A stretch of 31,751 nucleotides of DNA from CAZTLI01 sp964614375 (GCA_964614375.1 CAZTLI010000006.1:1-31751), one strand, 5' to 3'. Positions 5,883-14,367 are shown, counted from the stretch's first letter. Numbers and translations are program-made. Notes: generated by a model not told the origin, from the sequence alone.

Positions 5883-8480
5883 ATGGAAAGTTTACCGCTA
5901 TTAGTCCCGCTTGTCGTCCTCATTCCGGCAGTGGGCGCGCTCATTAACTATTTCTGGGGGGGACGGCTGGACGAACGCTGGTCGTCGCTGGTGGGGATTG
6001 TCGCCGCACTCTTGTCGTTCGTCGTGTCGCTCGTGCTCTACAATTATTTGCTGGGCAATAATTTTCAGGCGACAGTCGTCAATCCGCCCTTCCTTGATGG
6101 CTGGCTGCGGATAGACTCGATTGGCTTCGAGATTTCATGGCAGCAGCGTGTTGATACGCTCAGTGTGACGATGATGCTGGTGGTGACGGGCGTTGGCTCG
6201 CTCATTCATATCTATGCGCGCGGTTACATGCACGGCGACAACAAATTCCCGTTGTTCTTTGCCTACTTGAATATGTTCCTGATGTTCATGCTAATTCTGG
6301 TCACGGGCAACAACTTGTTGATGTTGTTCGTCGGTTGGGAAGGTGTGGGCTTGTGTTCATATCTGCTCATCGGCTTCTGGTGGGATAAAAAAGCCCCCGA
6401 AGGCTGGAAGAATAGCAACGCCGCCCGCAAAGCCTTCATCGTCAATCGTATTGGCGACTTCGGCATGTTGATGGCGATGTTCCTCATTTTCATCGCATTT
6501 GGCACGCTCGACTTTTATCGTCCGGGTGAAATCGCCAATGTGGATGGTGTCGCACATGCCGCCGAAACTGATCAAGGCGCAGCCACAGACGGCGAAGGTG
6601 AGCACGGCGAGGCCACAACGACTGAAGGTGAAGGTGACCAGGCCGAAGCCACTGATGACCACGGCGAAGCCGCTGGCCCCGTTCATACGGATAATGAACA
6701 TATCGCGTTTGACCATCTCGGCATCTTCGGGCAGGCCGAACGGCTCTTAGACCTGGAAGGAGACGAAGTGCTGACCGTTGACGGTGAGCAGGTCGTTTAT
6801 CTCTATAATGGCACACCGCTGATGGCCTATTACGATGGTGAAGGCCGTCGTTTGCCTGTTGATGGCGCTGGCAATCCGCTGACATTAGACAGCGACGATA
6901 CCATTGTCTATGACGATGCAGGCCAGGCCGTTGTCGCCGAAGATGCGACGCAGGCTGTCCGCTATCGGGATCGTATGGTCAAAATTGGGCCATTTGAACT
7001 CGATATTCAAACGCTGCTGGTGGTAGTGACCCTGTTTATGCTGCTGGGCGCAGCGGGCAAATCGGCACAAATTCCATTGTTTGTGTGGCTGCCGGATGCC
7101 ATGGCTGGCCCGACACCTGTCAGCGCCCTTATCCACGCCGCGACGATGGTGACGGCGGGTGTATATATGATGGTGCGGTCAAGTGTATTTTTCCATGCTG
7201 CCGATTTCACATCGTTGATTGTGGCGCTGGTTGGCGCTACGACGGCGCTCATGGCGGGTTACATCGCGCTCGGTCAATGGGACATCAAACGTGTGCTGGC
7301 CTACAGCACCATCAGCCAGCTTGGATTTATGGTCGCGGCTGTCGGCGTCGGCGCCTATGTCGCGGCGATGTTCCACCTCGTGACACATGCGTGCTTCAAG
7401 GCGCTGTTGTTCCTCGGCAGCGGTTCGGTCATTCATGGTGTCGAACATGGTCATCATCACGCCCGTGAACACGGTGACGGCGACCATCACGATGAGCATT
7501 TCGATCCACAGGATATGCGAAATATGGGCGGCCTGCGTAACAAAATGCCCATCACATTCTGGACCTATCTCATCGGGACACTGGCGCTGGCGGGCATCTT
7601 CCCATTCGCCGGGTTCTGGTCTAAAGATGAAATTCTCGCGGATTCGTGGGTGTCGGGTTTAGGCAGCGAAACATTCTCCGGTCAAATTGGCGGGTTTGTG
7701 GCGCTGGGTCTATTGCTGCTGGCTGCGGGCATGACCGCCTTCTATATGTGGCGACAGATGGAACTGGTGTTCTTCGGCAAAGCGCGTACTGAGGCGGCTG
7801 AACATGCCCCCGAAAGTACCTTTTCGATGACCTTTGTGTTGATTGTGCTCGGTATCCTGAGCATTTTTGCTGGATTTTTCAACACGCCATCCAACGTGCT
7901 CGGTTTGGAAGGGATTTTTGGCGCACACGGTTTCAGCACCTTCCTCATCCCCAGTGTGCCCTATGCCCATACGGGCGAATTCCAACCCTTGATTGCGTTA
8001 GGGGCGCTGGCGATTGGTCTGGGCGCGATTTATGTCGCGCGGTCAATCTATGGGCACGGCAAGGCGCTGACACACAGTGGGCACGACCCGCTGCAAGTCA
8101 ATCCAACCACGGGCGCAATCTGGTCGCTGGCGAATGCCCGCCTCTATTGGGACGAAACTTATGATCGCCTGTTTATCCGACCCTTTAATCGCATCGCCAC
8201 CTTCCTCGCCGATACCCTGGATTGGGCGCTGCTGCACGATTATGTGCATGATACGGTCATCAAAAACGGCTTTAATACCATTGGCGACCTGCTCAGCCGC
8301 CCCTTTGATTTGGGCGTGATTGATGGCGCGGTGAATGGCGTTGGTCGGGTGGTGCGCTGGCTGGCAGGGCAGATGCGTCAGGTACAAACGGGCTATATTC
8401 GCACCTATGCGTTTGCGCTGCTGCTGGGTGTTGTTCTGGTGATTATCATCATGCTGCTGCCGCTGTTACAGGGCGGTTAA
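5883..8480 (+). CDS. nuoL: NADH-quinone oxidoreductase subunit L (NuoL) with acidic external insert and His-rich loop
   Basis: This is an antiporter-like proton-pumping subunit with the long C-terminal lateral helix. Key residues are present: Glu153 in VGWEGVGLCSYLLIGFW, Lys393 in GAAGKSAQIPLFVWLPDAM, HAATMVTAGVYM, and FWSKDEIL. Its 865 residues exceed the usual ~610-660. About 150 extra residues (~218-370) sit between TM6 and TM7, a loop facing outside in known NuoL. They open with a Glu/Ala/Gly/Thr low-complexity run (~225-268) and continue as an acidic, probably beta-forming segment (VDGEQVVYLYNG, YYDGEGRRLPVDG). A second loop after GSGSVIHG is His/Asp-rich (HGHHHAREHGDGDHHDEH) and should face the cytoplasm. 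The start ATG is 42 bases after nuoK with no strong ribosome site. Confidence 0.95.
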   Translation: MESLPLLVPLVVLIPAVGALINYFWGGRLDERWSSLVGIVAALLSFVVSLVLYNYLLGNNFQATVVNPPFLDGWLRIDSIGFEISWQQRVDTLSVTMMLVVTGVGSLIHIYARGYMHGDNKFPLFFAYLNMFLMFMLILVTGNNLLMLFVGWEGVGLCSYLLIGFWWDKKAPEGWKNSNAARKAFIVNRIGDFGMLMAMFLIFIAFGTLDFYRPGEIANVDGVAHAAETDQGAATDGEGEHGEATTTEGEGDQAEATDDHGEAAGPVHTDNEHIAFDHLGIFGQAERLLDLEGDEVLTVDGEQVVYLYNGTPLMAYYDGEGRRLPVDGAGNPLTLDSDDTIVYDDAGQAVVAEDATQAVRYRDRMVKIGPFELDIQTLLVVVTLFMLLGAAGKSAQIPLFVWLPDAMAGPTPVSALIHAATMVTAGVYMMVRSSVFFHAADFTSLIVALVGATTALMAGYIALGQWDIKRVLAYSTISQLGFMVAAVGVGAYVAAMFHLVTHACFKALLFLGSGSVIHGVEHGHHHAREHGDGDHHDEHFDPQDMRNMGGLRNKMPITFWTYLIGTLALAGIFPFAGFWSKDEILADSWVSGLGSETFSGQIGGFVALGLLLLAAGMTAFYMWRQMELVFFGKARTEAAEHAPESTFSMTFVLIVLGILSIFAGFFNTPSNVLGLEGIFGAHGFSTFLIPSVPYAHTGEFQPLIALGALAIGLGAIYVARSIYGHGKALTHSGHDPLQVNPTTGAIWSLANARLYWDETYDRLFIRPFNRIATFLADTLDWALLHDYVHDTVIKNGFNTIGDLLSRPFDLGVIDGAVNGVGRVVRWLAGQMRQVQTGYIRTYAFALLLGVVLVIIIMLLPLLQGG

Positions 8481-8512
8481 ATAGGGCTGCGTTTTAAGGA
8501 GACAATGGTCTT

Positions 8513-10132
8513 ATGGAAGAGTTTGCTGGACTATCACTGACAACGGTGATGTTATTTACCCCGCTGCTGGGGTTGTTCGTGCTGTTGTTCATGAAGGAAG
8601 AAACCCAAAAAGAATCCATTAAATGGACGGCCTTCGGCTTCAGCATTTTGACATTCTTGCTTTCCCTGTTGATGTGGGCGACGTTTGACGCCGAAAATCC
8701 GGGACTGCAATTTGTGCAGGTGAACAACTGGCTGCCGTCGCTGAATATTAGCTATTACGTGGGCGTCGATGGCCTCAGTTTGCTGCTGGTGCTGCTGACG
8801 ACCTTCATCATGCCGATTGCGATTTTGTCGTCATTCCGCAGCGGCATTTTTGCCGAACGCGGACGTGAGCGCCTGTATTATGTGTTCATGCTGCTGCTCG
8901 AATGGGCGATGTTGGGTGTCTTCGTCACCCATGACCTGATTATCTTCTACATCTTCTGGGAAGTGACGCTCGTGCCGATGTATTTCCTCATTGGCATCTG
9001 GGGCGCGGAACAACGGGTTTACGCGGCGGTCAAGTTCTTCCTGTATACGATGGCAGGCTCGATTTTGATGCTGCTGGCGATTTTGTACGTCGGCAATGCC
9101 GCACAGAGCTTCGCCGTGCCCGAAGTGGTCGCACAGGTCGAACGCGCACAGGATGCCGGCGTCGATTACTGGACGAATCGTCCCTTAGCCGATGCAGCAG
9201 TCCAGGCCGAACAGCCCGAAAGCGAAACCAGTCAGATGTTCAATACCGGCGGTTTCCTGTTCCTCGGCTTCCTCGTGGCATTCGCCATCAAAGTCCCCAT
9301 CTGGCCTTTACATAGCTGGCTGCCGGATGCACACGTTCAAGCGCCGACAGCAGGGTCGGTCATTCTAGCGGGTGTGCTGCTCAAAATGGGGACGTATGGT
9401 ATTGTGCGCTTCTGTTTGCCCATGTTCCCACAGGCGACGATTGCCTGGGCCCCGGTGATTGCCGTACTCGGCGTCATCGGCATCATTTATGGCGCGTGGG
9501 TGAGTTATGCCCAGAAAGATGTCAAGAAACTGGTCGCCTATTCATCCGTCAGCCATCTGGGTTTTGTCGTCGTCGGCATTTTCGCGTTGAATGCACAGGG
9601 TATTCAGGGCGCGACGCTGCAAATGGTCAATCACGGTATCAGCACAGGCGGCTTGTTCCTCCTCGTCGGGATGCTGTACGAACGCTATCACACCAAGGCA
9701 TTGGATGCCTTCGGCGGTATCTGGAAGGCGATGCCCGTTTTTGGCGGACTCAGCCTCATCATCGTGTTGAGCAGTATGGGTCTGCCGGGATTGAACGGCT
9801 TCGTTGGCGAATTCACGATTTTGTTGGGCGCGCTGGTGAGTGAGCTTGGCTTTGTCTATGCCCTGTTCGCGACATTGGGCGTCATTTTGGCGGCGGTCTA
9901 TATGCTGTATATGTTCCAGCAAGTGTATATGGGCGAATTCAAAAAGTCCCATGATGAACACGCCAGTTATGAACTGCACTGGACAGAACTCGCCGCACTC
10001 GTGCCCATCATCATTATGGTATTGTGGATTGGTCTACAGCCTGCCATTTTCTTCGCGACGATGGACAGCAGTGTGACGCATCTGGTGAACTATATGGGAC
10101 AGGCTGGCACTGCTCTGGTACTCGTTCCGTAG
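8513..10132 (+). CDS. nuoM: NADH-quinone oxidoreductase subunit M (NuoM)
   Basis: This is the second antiporter-like proton-pumping subunit. Glu150 (YIFWEVTLVPMYFLIGIWG) and Lys260 (AIKVPIWPLHSWLPDAH) of the proton path are present, as is the family run QAPTAGSVILAGVLLKMGTYG. The length of 539 is slightly above the usual ~500. The loop at residues ~198-246, in the place of the short TM6-TM7 external loop, is enlarged and rich in Ala, Glu and Gln. The ribosome site AAGGAGA (8496-8502) supports ATG 8513. An ATG at 8505 is out of frame. Confidence 0.96.
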   Translation: MEEFAGLSLTTVMLFTPLLGLFVLLFMKEETQKESIKWTAFGFSILTFLLSLLMWATFDAENPGLQFVQVNNWLPSLNISYYVGVDGLSLLLVLLTTFIMPIAILSSFRSGIFAERGRERLYYVFMLLLEWAMLGVFVTHDLIIFYIFWEVTLVPMYFLIGIWGAEQRVYAAVKFFLYTMAGSILMLLAILYVGNAAQSFAVPEVVAQVERAQDAGVDYWTNRPLADAAVQAEQPESETSQMFNTGGFLFLGFLVAFAIKVPIWPLHSWLPDAHVQAPTAGSVILAGVLLKMGTYGIVRFCLPMFPQATIAWAPVIAVLGVIGIIYGAWVSYAQKDVKKLVAYSSVSHLGFVVVGIFALNAQGIQGATLQMVNHGISTGGLFLLVGMLYERYHTKALDAFGGIWKAMPVFGGLSLIIVLSSMGLPGLNGFVGEFTILLGALVSELGFVYALFATLGVILAAVYMLYMFQQVYMGEFKKSHDEHASYELHWTELAALVPIIIMVLWIGLQPAIFFATMDSSVTHLVNYMGQAGTALVLVP

Positions 10133-10140
10133 GGGGGCGT

Positions 10141-11661
10141 ATGTTTGATGCACCGAGTTTAGGGGAATATCTGGCCAATGCCAATTTGGGCGTGACCCTG
10201 CCCGCACTCAGCCTCATCTTCGGGGCCTGTGTGCTGGTTTTGGTGGATTTACTCATTCCCAGTAATCGCAAAGAATGGACAGCGCGACTGGCGTTAGTGG
10301 GGATTGCGGTTAGTTTTGTGCTGAATTTGCTGGTCTATAATACCGAGACGACCAGCGCCTTTGGTGGCATGTTTGAGGCCGATTCCCTCACCGCCTTTTT
10401 GAATATCGTCATCCTTGTGACGGCGGCGATTAGCATCTTCATGAGTGTGGACTATCTCAAACGGGCGAAAATCGAACGCGGCGAATTTTACACACTGCTG
10501 CTGCTCTCCGTCAGCGGCATGATGTTCATGGTCGGCGCGACTGACCTTGTGGTCATTTTTATCGCGTTGGAACTGCTGAGCATTCCACTGTATATCCTCG
10601 CCGCTTTCCGTGCGCCCGACATTAAGTCCGAAGAAGGCGCGATGAAATATTTCGTGCTGGGCGCGTTTGCCAGTGCCTTTTTTGTCTATGGCGCGGCTTT
10701 GGTCTATGGCGCGACAGGCACAACCAACATCGGTGATATTGCTGCGGCTGTGCCCGGTATTGTCGCAGAGGCCGGTGGCGCACGCTTTTTACTGTTGATG
10801 GGTGGCGCGCTGGCGTTTGTTGGACTGGGCTTCAAAGTGGCGGTTGTCCCCTTCCATATGTGGACGCCCGATGTCTATGAAGGCGCGCCGACCCCGGTTA
10901 CGGCGTTCATGAGTGTGGGCGCGAAATTGGGTGGTTTTGGCGCGATGTTCCGCATTATTGTCGTGGGATTATCGGCCTTTGTCCTGAGTGAAGCCGATAG
11001 CGCCGCATGGCAGCAAACCGTGTGGCTGGTTGCGGCGGCAACGCTGATTCTGGGTAACGTCGTCGCCATTGCCCAGACCAATATCAAGCGCCTGCTGGCC
11101 TATTCGTCGATTTCGCACGCAGGCTATGTCTTGATGGCAGTCGCGGCGGCGGGCACAGTCGGCCTGGGACAGCAAGCGATTCAAGCTGCACTGGTCTATC
11201 TGCTGGCCTATGCCTTCACCAATCTGGGCGCGTTCGCGGTGGCGATGGCTGTCGAAAAAGACGATGGCACAGGCACAAACATCGACGATATGGTCGGCCT
11301 CTCCAGAAGTCGTCCAATACTGGCGCTGGCGATGGCGGTGTTTATGCTCAGCCTGACGGGTATTCCGCTAACCGGTGGCTTCATTGGCAAGCTGCTTGTG
11401 TTCCGCGTGACGCTCGATGCTGGACTGATACCATTGGCAGTGATTGGTGTCTTGACCAGTGTCGTCAGCGCATTTTACTATGTGCGTATCATCATCAATA
11501 TGTATCTGGCCGATGGTGAGGGTGACCCCGCCGAAGGCGCGACCCCCTATGTCAATTGGGCAGTCTATGCGACGCTGGCAGGCACGTTGTTACTCGGCAT
11601 TTTGCCGCCGCTGGTCACCAATTTGACGGATATGGTCACCATTGCCTCGATTGTGCCATAA
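10141..11661 (+). CDS. nuoN: NADH-quinone oxidoreductase subunit N (NuoN)
   Basis: This is the third antiporter-like subunit and the last gene of the operon. Glu144 lies in FIALELLSIPLYILAAF; the lysine motif is GLGFKVAVVPFHMWTPDVY followed by EGAPTPVTAFM. RLLAYSSISHAGYVLMAVAA is typical of the family. The frame is open upstream to 10024, but that would overlap nuoM by more than 100 bases. ATG 10141, 8 bases after the nuoM stop and preceded by GGGGG, is the natural start and gives a normal 506-residue protein. There is no insert, so the enlarged external loops are confined to J, L and M. A terminator follows at 11691. Confidence 0.96.
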   Translation: MFDAPSLGEYLANANLGVTLPALSLIFGACVLVLVDLLIPSNRKEWTARLALVGIAVSFVLNLLVYNTETTSAFGGMFEADSLTAFLNIVILVTAAISIFMSVDYLKRAKIERGEFYTLLLLSVSGMMFMVGATDLVVIFIALELLSIPLYILAAFRAPDIKSEEGAMKYFVLGAFASAFFVYGAALVYGATGTTNIGDIAAAVPGIVAEAGGARFLLLMGGALAFVGLGFKVAVVPFHMWTPDVYEGAPTPVTAFMSVGAKLGGFGAMFRIIVVGLSAFVLSEADSAAWQQTVWLVAAATLILGNVVAIAQTNIKRLLAYSSISHAGYVLMAVAAAGTVGLGQQAIQAALVYLLAYAFTNLGAFAVAMAVEKDDGTGTNIDDMVGLSRSRPILALAMAVFMLSLTGIPLTGGFIGKLLVFRVTLDAGLIPLAVIGVLTSVVSAFYYVRIIINMYLADGEGDPAEGATPYVNWAVYATLAGTLLLGILPPLVTNLTDMVTIASIVP

Positions 11662-11690
11662 CGCCATATTTCGCGATTTAACAATGACAG

Positions 11691-11718
11691 GGGCTGCAAA
11701 TTCACTTGCAGCCCTTTT
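11691..11718 (+). terminator. Intrinsic terminator of the nuo operon
   Basis: A perfect 9-bp stem, GGGCTGCAA (11691-11699) with TTGCAGCCC (11706-11714), has a 6-base loop and is followed by TTTT. It lies 30 bases after the nuoN stop and just ahead of the next gene. Confidence 0.9.
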
Positions 11719-11733
11719 AATGTGGAGATGTCT

Positions 11734-12708
11734 ATGAGCCGTGACCAGCGTACAGGTATCCTATTCATCTTGTTGGCGGCGGGTGGCTATGCGCTGCTGC
11801 CGATATTTATCAAACGCTTGTTCAGCATCTCCGAAATTGAACCGATTGATGCCGTATTCTGGCGCTTTGCCGTGAGCGCGCCTGCCCTGTGGATCGGTGT
11901 GGCGCTGCGCGGGTTGTTCCAGCGCGGTCAACCCGTCATCCCCAATCGTCGGCCTTTACCCCGCTATCGCCTGCTGTTGATGGGGACGTTCTTTGCGGTG
12001 GCGGCACTGTGCGCCTTTGTGGGGCTGGATACGCCGTTACCCGCCAGCACCTATGTCGTGCTATTTTTCACATTTCCAGCCTTTGTCGCCATCTTCTCGC
12101 TGGTTATGGGTGAACGCCTGCGATTGGCGGCGTGGGTGGCACTGGTGATGACGATGGTCGGTGTTATGTTTACCGTGCCCGATTTTGCCAATTTAGGACT
12201 GCTTGATGACCCGGCAGAGCAAGGGCAGTTATGGCTTGGTATTGGCCTGTCAATTTTTAATGCCGTCGTCGTCGCCGTCTATTTTCTACTGGCGAGCCGG
12301 GTGCTGCGCGAACACACGGCGATGGCGCGCGCCAGTGCATGGACAGTGACCGGGACGCTTGGGGCGATGCTGCTGGTTTGTTTGTTTCGCGGGAACATCA
12401 CCGCGCCCGAAAATGCCGAGGCGTGGCTGTATTTACTCGCGGTGGGCGTGTTATCGACAGCACTGCCCATTTTCGCGCTGAATAAGGGCATCAGCAAATT
12501 GGGCGCAGCCCGCGCCGCCATCATCAACACCCTCGAACCCCTGATGACGATGGTTCTGGCGCTGCTGCTGCTGCATGAACAACTGACCCTCATCCAGTGG
12601 GTGGGTGGTGGATTGATTATCGGCAGTATCATTGTGCTCGAATCGCGGCGACCATCAGGCCGGCAGACACACCAGCCCGCGGCTGTCGCGCCGGCTGCCG
12701 AAGGCTAA
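11734..12708 (+). CDS. EamA/DMT-family transporter
   Basis: This is a ten-helix drug/metabolite-transporter-superfamily permease of 324 residues. It has the two-fold EamA repeat: an N-terminal half with FWRFAVSAPALW and LPASTYVVLFFTFPAFVAIF, and a C-terminal half ending in INTLEPLMTMVLALLLLHEQ and WVGGGLIIGSIIVLESR. The substrate cannot be told from sequence. GGAG (11724-11727) six bases ahead favours ATG 11734 over the in-frame ATG 11728 or GTG 11722. It follows the nuo terminator and appears to be a separate transcription unit. Confidence 0.88.
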   Translation: MSRDQRTGILFILLAAGGYALLPIFIKRLFSISEIEPIDAVFWRFAVSAPALWIGVALRGLFQRGQPVIPNRRPLPRYRLLLMGTFFAVAALCAFVGLDTPLPASTYVVLFFTFPAFVAIFSLVMGERLRLAAWVALVMTMVGVMFTVPDFANLGLLDDPAEQGQLWLGIGLSIFNAVVVAVYFLLASRVLREHTAMARASAWTVTGTLGAMLLVCLFRGNITAPENAEAWLYLLAVGVLSTALPIFALNKGISKLGAARAAIINTLEPLMTMVLALLLLHEQLTLIQWVGGGLIIGSIIVLESRRPSGRQTHQPAAVAPAAEG

Positions 12709-12713
12709 CCCAC

Positions 12714-12749
12714 AAAAAAACACGCTGGTCGATAGGCTGTACCAGCGTG
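12714..12749 (-). terminator. Intrinsic terminator of the small - strand gene at 12779
   Basis: CACGCTGGT (12721-12729) pairs perfectly with ACCAGCGTG (12741-12749). On the - strand the hairpin is followed by seven T (12714-12720). It may also stop + strand transcription of the transporter, but the T-run serves the - strand. Confidence 0.85.
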
Positions 12750-12778
12750 CCGCGTTACCCTGATTCAAGCTGCACCCA

Positions 12779-13078
12779 TTACTGCGTCATGACTGCGGTA
12801 TTGAGCATAAAGCGCGATGCTTCTGTTGAAAGCTGGTCGAAAGCCGGGTGGCCCATGGTCAGCGATTCCAGAACCCGTTCCAGTGTGTTGCTAATCTGCC
12901 CGATAAGCTCACGATCATCATCCAACGCCAGTCCATACAGGGCGGCCTCGGCGCGATGTTGTTCCATCCCGCTGGTGATGAGCATCTCAACGGTGAGCGG
13001 CGGAAGAAAGAGCAGACCTTCACGAAAGAAGGGCGCATAATCTTCAATGGTGTTGTACATGCTGTTTAGCAACCTCAT
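12779..13078 (-). CDS. Small hypothetical protein
   Basis: This is an unrecognised protein of up to 99 residues, acidic and helical in appearance (ALDDDRELIGQISNTLERVLES), with no membrane segment or signal peptide. The strong - strand terminator immediately downstream supports it as a real gene. An internal ATG at 13060 (MYNTIEDYAPFF), preceded by GAGG twelve bases away, is an equally good start and would give 93 residues. The opposite strand also stays open but has no matching signals. The function is unknown. Confidence 0.6.
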   Translation of the reverse strand: MRLLNSMYNTIEDYAPFFREGLLFLPPLTVEMLITSGMEQHRAEAALYGLALDDDRELIGQISNTLERVLESLTMGHPAFDQLSTEASRFMLNTAVMTQ

Positions 13079-13240
13079 GATAAGTGCGTCAATTACCGTA
13101 TTTTAGCATTGGGGCGGCGCATAAAGCGTTGACGTTCTATATGTTTTATGAATTTTTGAGGGCGGTTGTATAGACACATTTTTTATAGGAGTTTGATGCA
13201 ATTCTGACATTTCGTAGAACTGTCTCTTATATGCACGCGC

Positions 13241-13261
13241 TATGATATTAATGCAGTGCAT
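13241..13261 (+). promoter_or_regulatory. Probable hsp20 promoter -10 with overlapping palindrome
   Basis: TATGAT (13241-13246) is a good -10; no good -35 is visible 16-18 bases upstream. A palindrome ATGCA-G-TGCAT (13251-13261), embedded in TTAATGCAGTGCATAA, sits over the expected transcription start. It could be an operator. No CIRCE element was found. Confidence 0.4.
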
Positions 13262-13284
13262 AAGCGATAAAAAGGGGATTAAAC

Positions 13285-13734
13285 ATGAGTAACATAGTAC
13301 GCTGGAATCCAACAGATGAATTACTAAATGTACGGCAGATGATGGATCGGTTCTTCGAGGCACCCTGGCGCTCGTTGACAAATGGTTTCGATGAAGACAG
13401 GTTGGCTTTGGATGTGCATGAAGATGACCATACGTATACTGTCACGACAGCTCTGCCCGGTGTGAATCCTGATGACATTGAAGTCAAGCTCGAAAATGAT
13501 GTGCTGATGATTGCGGGCGAAACCCATCAGCAGCGCAAGGAAGAAGACGACAACAAACGTGTGTTGCTGCAAGAGCGTCGTTACGGGTCATTCATGCGCC
13601 GTATCCGCTTGCCACAACCGGTCGATGCCGATAAGATTGAGGCCGTTGTCGAGAATGGTGTTTTGACGTTGACATTGCCAAAAACCGAAGCGGCTCAACC
13701 GCGTAAAATCACGGTGAAGGCCAACAAACAGTAA
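13285..13734 (+). CDS. Hsp20-family small heat shock protein
   Basis: This is an ATP-independent holdase of the alpha-crystallin family, 149 residues, cytoplasmic. The alpha-crystallin domain spans ~40-142. It has the TALPGVNPDDIEVKLENDVL opening, the RRIRLPQPVD strand, and the family VENGVLTLTLPK motif near the C-terminus. The ribosome site AAAAAGGGG (13270-13278) precedes ATG 13285. A terminator follows directly, so it is monocistronic, with a possible operator in its leader. Confidence 0.95.
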   Translation: MSNIVRWNPTDELLNVRQMMDRFFEAPWRSLTNGFDEDRLALDVHEDDHTYTVTTALPGVNPDDIEVKLENDVLMIAGETHQQRKEEDDNKRVLLQERRYGSFMRRIRLPQPVDADKIEAVVENGVLTLTLPKTEAAQPRKITVKANKQ

Positions 13735-13757
13735 TGTCCCATCGTCCTCCCCACGTC

Positions 13758-13789
13758 AAGCAGCGGGTCATCAACCCGCTGTTTGTATT
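13758..13789 (+). terminator. Intrinsic terminator of hsp20
   Basis: CAGCGGGT (13761-13768) pairs with ACCCGCTG (13774-13781) around a 5-base loop. The stem can be extended by AAG/TTT, and TTTGTATT follows. Confidence 0.8.
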
Positions 13790-13860
13790 ACGAATAGCTG
13801 ACAATCGGATGCTTATAAATATATACAAGCTCCATTACTCGTTAATCCCGCATTATGCTA

Positions 13861-13882
13861 TGTCAACAGCGACCTGTTGATA
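13861..13882. promoter_or_regulatory. Palindrome upstream of the FHA gene promoter
   Basis: TCAACAG (13863-13869) and CTGTTGA (13874-13880) form a perfect inverted repeat with a 4-base spacer, ~40 bases upstream of the -35 at 13921. It has no T-run, so it may be a protein-binding site rather than a terminator. Function is inferred from position only. Confidence 0.35.
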
Positions 13883-13920
13883 CTAGCGCGGTTGAGCGGT
13901 GTCACAGTACAATGTGGATA

Positions 13921-13949
13921 TTGACATAACGAATTAAGATTCACATACT
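13921..13949 (+). promoter_or_regulatory. Promoter of the small FHA gene
   Basis: TTGACA (13921-13926, consensus -35), a 17-base spacer and CATACT (13944-13949, 4 of 6 matches to the -10). The predicted start is ~60 bases before the gene. Confidence 0.5.
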
Positions 13950-14015
13950 TAATGGGTAACGATATTATCCTGTGTTGTCCGACAAGTGGACAAGCAAGAA
14001 GGACAGGTTTGGTTT

Positions 14016-14366
14016 ATGGATGCTGTAGGAAAATTGACCCTCCACTTCACCGATTCAGATCAACCACCACTGGTACTGGATGCGCCGGGTGTCGAAGGCT
14101 ATGTGATTGGCCGCTCAAACAATCCCGAAGTGTGGGCACCCGAAATCGACCTCACACCCCTGAATGCGCGTGACAAAGGGGTGTCGCGCCGCCATGCCGT
14201 GATTGTGCGGTATCGGGGCAAAGTCCATCTGGTTGACTTGCGTTCTGTGAATGGGACATTCCTCAATGGCGATTGGCTGCAACCCGAAATTCCGTACCCC
14301 GTATCGCCGGGTGATGCGCTGACAATAGGCAATATTACTTTCTCAATTGAACACACACGAAAATAA
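14016..14366 (+). CDS. Small FHA-domain protein
   Basis: This is a stand-alone forkhead-associated domain that binds phosphothreonine peptides. Its 116 residues are almost only the domain: YVIGRSNNPEVW (Gly-Arg-Ser loop), VSRRHAVIV (the SxxH motif), and VNGTFLNGDW (the NG turn). A GTG start at 13986 would add ten residues but has no ribosome site. ATG 14016 has GGACAGG eight bases ahead. Its DLTP--GVSRRH spacing resembles the FHA domain of the protein at 30690, suggesting related reader modules for Ser/Thr kinase signalling. No kinase is in the window. The MarR gene follows 59 bases downstream. Confidence 0.88.
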   Translation: MDAVGKLTLHFTDSDQPPLVLDAPGVEGYVIGRSNNPEVWAPEIDLTPLNARDKGVSRRHAVIVRYRGKVHLVDLRSVNGTFLNGDWLQPEIPYPVSPGDALTIGNITFSIEHTRK

Positions 14367-14367
14367 T

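Noticed and set aside
10024..10140. Upstream start for nuoN overlapping nuoM
   Set aside because: It would overlap nuoM by more than 100 bases and add unconserved residues; ATG 10141 has a ribosome site.
13079..13240. CIRCE (HrcA) element upstream of hsp20
   Set aside because: No TTAGCACTC/GAGTGCTAA-like inverted repeat is present.
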